Origin: Burkholderiaceae bacterium
GTDB taxonomy: Bacteria > Pseudomonadota > Gammaproteobacteria > Burkholderiales > Burkholderiaceae_C
Direction: 5' to 3'
Assembly (NCBI GenBank): GCA_019745555.1
Contig: JAIESX010000021.1
Coordinates: forward strand, 62,001 to 126,000
DNA: 64,000 nt
In this document: positions 62,761 through 64,000 of the stretch, piece after piece
Layout: every line of letters starts with the position of its first letter
Position numbering within the stretch: the first letter of the stretch is position 1
Made by a program: the position numbers and the translations under genes
The notes under the pieces: model-generated
What the model was told of the DNA's origin: nothing
Seen by the model: the letters and a program-made list of their open reading frames with translations, nothing else
The model's database searches: none

Positions 62761-63666
62761 TCAGCGTCGGACCGATGAAACGACGATGCCGGCGACGATG
62801 AGCACGAAGGCCGCGGCGTGGTAGAGCTGGGGCAGCTCGCCCAGCAGCGCAGCTGACATCAGGGCCGCGAGCAGGGGCGTGAGATTGCCGAAGAAGCTGG
62901 CCACCGTGGGGCCGGCGCGCTGTACGCCGATGCCCCAGGCGCGGTAGGCCAGCACGGCGGGGCCGACGGCGACGAAGACCAGGGCCGCGATCAGCGGCCA
63001 GCCCCAGACCGTGGGCTGGTCGGTCACCAGCCACTCACCGCCCGCGAACAGGGCCGACCAGGCCAGGCCGTAGACGATCTGGGCCATGAGGAAGGCGGCC
63101 CAGTCGCCGCGGATGGTGTCGGGCTCGCCGCCCGGGCGCGCGAGCATCCAGCTGTAGAAGGCCCAGCAGACGGCGGCGATCAGGATGTACACGTCGCCTG
63201 CGACCAGCTGCACCTGCAGCAGCGCCTCCAGCTGCCCGCGGCTGAGCACCAGCAGCACCCCGGCGATGGACAGCACGGCCCCCAGCATCTGGCGCCGCGA
63301 GACCGGTGCCTCGAAGAACAGGCGGCCGATGAGCTGCATCCAGATCGGCATGCTCGCGGCCACCAGCGTGACGTTGATGGGTGAGGAGGTCTTGAGCGCG
63401 AGGTACTGCAGCGCGTTGTAGGCGCCCACGCTGAGCAGGCCCAGCCAGGCGAAACGCCGCCAGTGGGTCCAGAGCCCGCTGTCGCGGCGCAGCACCCAGG
63501 CCGCCAGCGGCAGCAGGATCAGACCGGCCAGAGCCCAGCGCAGCAGGTTGAGCATCATGGGGGGCACGAGCTCGGCCACCATGCGGCCGACGACGGCATT
63601 GCCGGCCCACATGAGCGGCGGGATGGTCAGGAGCAGGGCGGTGGAGGGGGACAGTCGCGTGTGCAT
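62761..63666 (-). CDS. EamA/DMT-family transporter
   Basis: 301 aa from the ATG at 63666, ten helices in two EamA repeats. The N-terminus PPLMWAGNAVVGRMVAELVPPMMLNLLRWALAGLILLP is typical. Probable metabolite exporter with unknown substrate. It is convergent with the binding-protein gene (15-base gap) and divergent from the quinone oxidoreductase gene. Confidence 0.88.
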   Translation of the reverse strand: MHTRLSPSTALLLTIPPLMWAGNAVVGRMVAELVPPMMLNLLRWALAGLILLPLAAWVLRRDSGLWTHWRRFAWLGLLSVGAYNALQYLALKTSSPINVTLVAASMPIWMQLIGRLFFEAPVSRRQMLGAVLSIAGVLLVLSRGQLEALLQVQLVAGDVYILIAAVCWAFYSWMLARPGGEPDTIRGDWAAFLMAQIVYGLAWSALFAGGEWLVTDQPTVWGWPLIAALVFVAVGPAVLAYRAWGIGVQRAGPTVASFFGNLTPLLAALMSAALLGELPQLYHAAAFVLIVAGIVVSSVRR

Positions 63667-63727
63667 GCACGGACTGTAGCAAGCCCGGGTGAGCGCGCCG
63701 CGCCCTGCAGCCAGAGGGAGGCTCCCG

Positions 63728-63733
63728 TAGAAT
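63728..63733 (+). promoter_or_regulatory. -10 element of the quinone oxidoreductase gene
   Basis: TAGAAT, predicting a start near 63740 and a leader of about 21 bases that includes the ribosome site GAGGAG. Confidence 0.45.
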
Positions 63734-63760
63734 CGCCGCCACCTTGAGGAGACACACACC

Positions 63761-64000
63761 ATGACCCAGAATCGTTTTCGAGCCGTGCGCATCAACCAGC
63801 ATGGCGGTCCCGAGCAGATGCAGATCGTCGAGGTGACGGTAGGCGAGCCCGGCCCGGGTGAGGTGCGCATCCGCCACCAGGCCTGCGGCCTGAACTTCAT
63901 CGATGTCTACCAGCGCGAAGGCGTGTACCAGCTGCCCATGCCGGCCCAGCTGGGCATGGAAGGCGCGGGCGTGATCGAGGCCGTGGGTGCGGGGGTGACG
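63761..64000 (+). CDS. Zinc-less NADPH:quinone oxidoreductase (Qor-like), 5' part
   Basis: The first 80 codons are visible; the gene continues past the window. MTQNRFRAVRINQHGGPEQMQIVEV, then PGPGEVRIRHQACGLNFIDVYQREGVYQLPMP, match the N-terminal GroES-like domain of quinone oxidoreductase (MDR superfamily). The LNFIDVY segment replaces the zinc-binding cysteine of alcohol dehydrogenases. The NADPH-binding Rossmann domain would lie beyond base 64000. Confidence 0.9.
   Translation, partial: MTQNRFRAVRINQHGGPEQMQIVEVTVGEPGPGEVRIRHQACGLNFIDVYQREGVYQLPMPAQLGMEGAGVIEAVGAGVT

Overview
This is a GC-rich, gene-dense chromosomal window of a betaproteobacterium, most likely a member of the Comamonadaceae (Burkholderiales). 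The evidence is the gene orders fkpB-ispH-(repeat)-serS, PHP/RNase AM-EamA-YciO-M50 protease-trpS and recJ-rpfE; a TctBA plus Bug-type receptor uptake system; NarX/NarL regulation; and GC-rich dyad repeats between genes of the kind common in that family. This assignment comes from gene content and style, not from a database search. I see no prophage, insertion sequence, CRISPR array or rRNA. There is one tRNA.

Layout. 0-8 kb is a signalling block: narL (cut by the window edge), narX, a divergent universal stress gene behind a perfect FNR box, a PAS-PAS hybrid histidine kinase, a class III adenylate cyclase with an FHA domain, and a divergent cyclic-nucleotide-binding protein. 8-17.6 kb holds a repeat-rich intergenic region, an FtsX-type permease, a truncated haemoglobin, and an IclR-divided operon (SDR, flavin monooxygenase, BASS transporter, epimerase, EamA exporter) that looks catabolic. 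17.6-24.7 kb is housekeeping: smr, radC, fkpB, ispH, serS, a peroxiredoxin and a QseBC/TctDE-like two-component pair.

24.7-30.6 kb is the most interesting part. A five-gene, nearly gapless operon encodes a 'thermostable hemolysin' family protein, an AMP-forming ligase with an altered catalytic-lysine motif, a haem-oxygenase-like putative metal oxidase, an SDR and a TPR exported protein. It looks like an uncharacterised small-molecule or lipid pathway. It is divergent from a tandem glycine riboswitch that sits in front of a DadA-type amino acid dehydrogenase.

30.6-43 kb carries a cupin, a thiol glutathione peroxidase, tRNA-Ser(CGA), a short AraC-type HTH protein, trpS, an M50 protease, yciO, an EamA gene, a PHP phosphoesterase, a membrane GGDEF protein behind a 12-residue leader ORF, recJ, rpfE, lolC, lolD and an SseB-domain gene. 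43-50 kb holds a Met/Gly-rich Spy-like gene with an FNR-like box, a SHOCT protein, the MoxR-DUF58-VWA set with an HtrA-like protease, tatD, a family 6 DNA glycosylase and a spermidine-synthase-like gene. 50-64 kb holds a PilB/GspE ATPase, tctB-tctA-bug, a cytosolic gamma-glutamyltransferase, an EamA gene, an SDR lacking the YxxxK motif, a cache-HAMP-PAS-PAS kinase divergent from an orphan Leu/Ile/Val-type binding lipoprotein, another EamA gene and the start of a quinone oxidoreductase.

A recurring theme is apparent leaderless transcription. At five or six genes a -10 hexamer lies so that the predicted transcription start coincides with, or is within a base of, the start codon, and no Shine-Dalgarno sequence is present.
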